Shown: positions 63,991-64,000 of the stretch, piece after piece
Position numbering within the stretch: the stretch's first letter is position 1
Layout: every line of letters starts with the position of its first letter
NCBI RefSeq assembly: GCF_029255125.1
Contig: NZ_JAPUVR010000140.1
Coordinates: 24,090 to 88,089 of the forward strand
Source of the DNA: Accumulibacter sp.
GTDB lineage: Bacteria > Pseudomonadota > Gammaproteobacteria > Burkholderiales > Rhodocyclaceae
Length of the DNA: 64,000 nt
Direction of reading: 5' to 3'
The notes under the pieces: generated by a model
Seen by the model: only the letters and a program-made list of their open reading frames with translations
What the model was told of the DNA's origin: nothing
Database searches by the model: none
Made by a program: the position numbers and the translations under genes

Positions 63991-64000
63991 AAGGCGCTTA

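Noticed and set aside
1-64000. CRISPR arrays, rRNA genes and insertion sequences
   Set aside because: I saw no regularly spaced repeats, no rRNA sequence and no transposase anywhere in the window.

Overview
The window looks like a piece of chromosome from a Rhodocyclales-type betaproteobacterium. A member of or near 'Candidatus Accumulibacter' is a reasonable guess, but that is inference. The supporting signs are high GC, a two-piece (permuted) tmRNA of the betaproteobacterial kind with tag ANDERFALAA, an aceK-icd pair, tandem low-affinity phosphate transport genes, a secreted PHB depolymerase, and flavocytochrome c sulfide dehydrogenase. No ribosomal RNA gene and no complete mobile element is present.

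Layout, left half. 1-2.9 kb holds the end of sucA, then sucB and lpd (2-oxoglutarate dehydrogenase). 3-5.7 kb holds a MalT-like STAND/LuxR regulator. 5.9-7.25 kb holds a ParA ATPase overlapping a disordered Ala/Lys/Pro-rich protein with a C-terminal ribbon-helix-helix. 7.4-9.9 kb holds a Pit phosphate permease between two paralogous DUF47/PhoU-like genes. 10-12 kb holds a small P-loop protein coupled to a PPP-like phosphatase with an FHA-like N-terminal half. 12.18-12.44 kb is the permuted ssrA gene. 13-21.4 kb holds an APH-kinase fusion, a two-RCK channel-like protein with a degenerate filter, an Ala/Lys repeat lipoprotein and two c-di-GMP signalling proteins. 21.5-28.7 kb is a minus-strand run argD-argF-argG-DUF2788-yajQ-SNF2 helicase.

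Layout, right half. 28.9-33.7 kb holds a patatin-like protein, eptA and a divergent two-component pair that could regulate it. 33.8-35.9 kb is tpiA and a eukaryote-like pgk. 36.3-38.8 kb is a sugar cytidylyltransferase gene with a ThDP-enzyme gene. 38.9-44 kb is a SWIM-SNF2 helicase and tex. 44.1-47.4 kb is icd and the divergent aceK. 47.5-51.8 kb holds fccA-like and fccB, bacteriohemerythrin, cobalamin adenosyltransferase and a TIR-membrane protein. Then follow tRNA-Arg(CCT), a UshA-like nucleotidase lipoprotein, a BON-LysM protein, a GlsB-like protein, the PHB depolymerase, ETF-ubiquinone oxidoreductase, queG, tsaE and amiC.

From tRNA-Thr(CGT) at 61.8 kb to the right edge the character changes to accessory DNA. 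It has a tightly overlapping minus-strand operon of three unrecognised genes with its own terminator, a strongly structured leader, another small ORF with a terminator, and a structured element containing a GAGGAAAGUCC motif at the very edge. This is probably the start of an island or integrative element at the tRNA gene. No integrase is visible.

Several genes fit one physiology: acetyl-CoA and glyoxylate branch control (icd/aceK with sucAB-lpd), storage-polymer turnover, phosphate uptake, sulfide oxidation, oxygen sensing by hemerythrin and c-di-GMP signalling. The most unusual loci are the FHA-like phosphatase pair, the ParA/RHH pair, the human-type pgk with tpiA, the rfbF/YerE-like pair, the TIR-membrane protein and the structured elements of the tRNA-Thr island.
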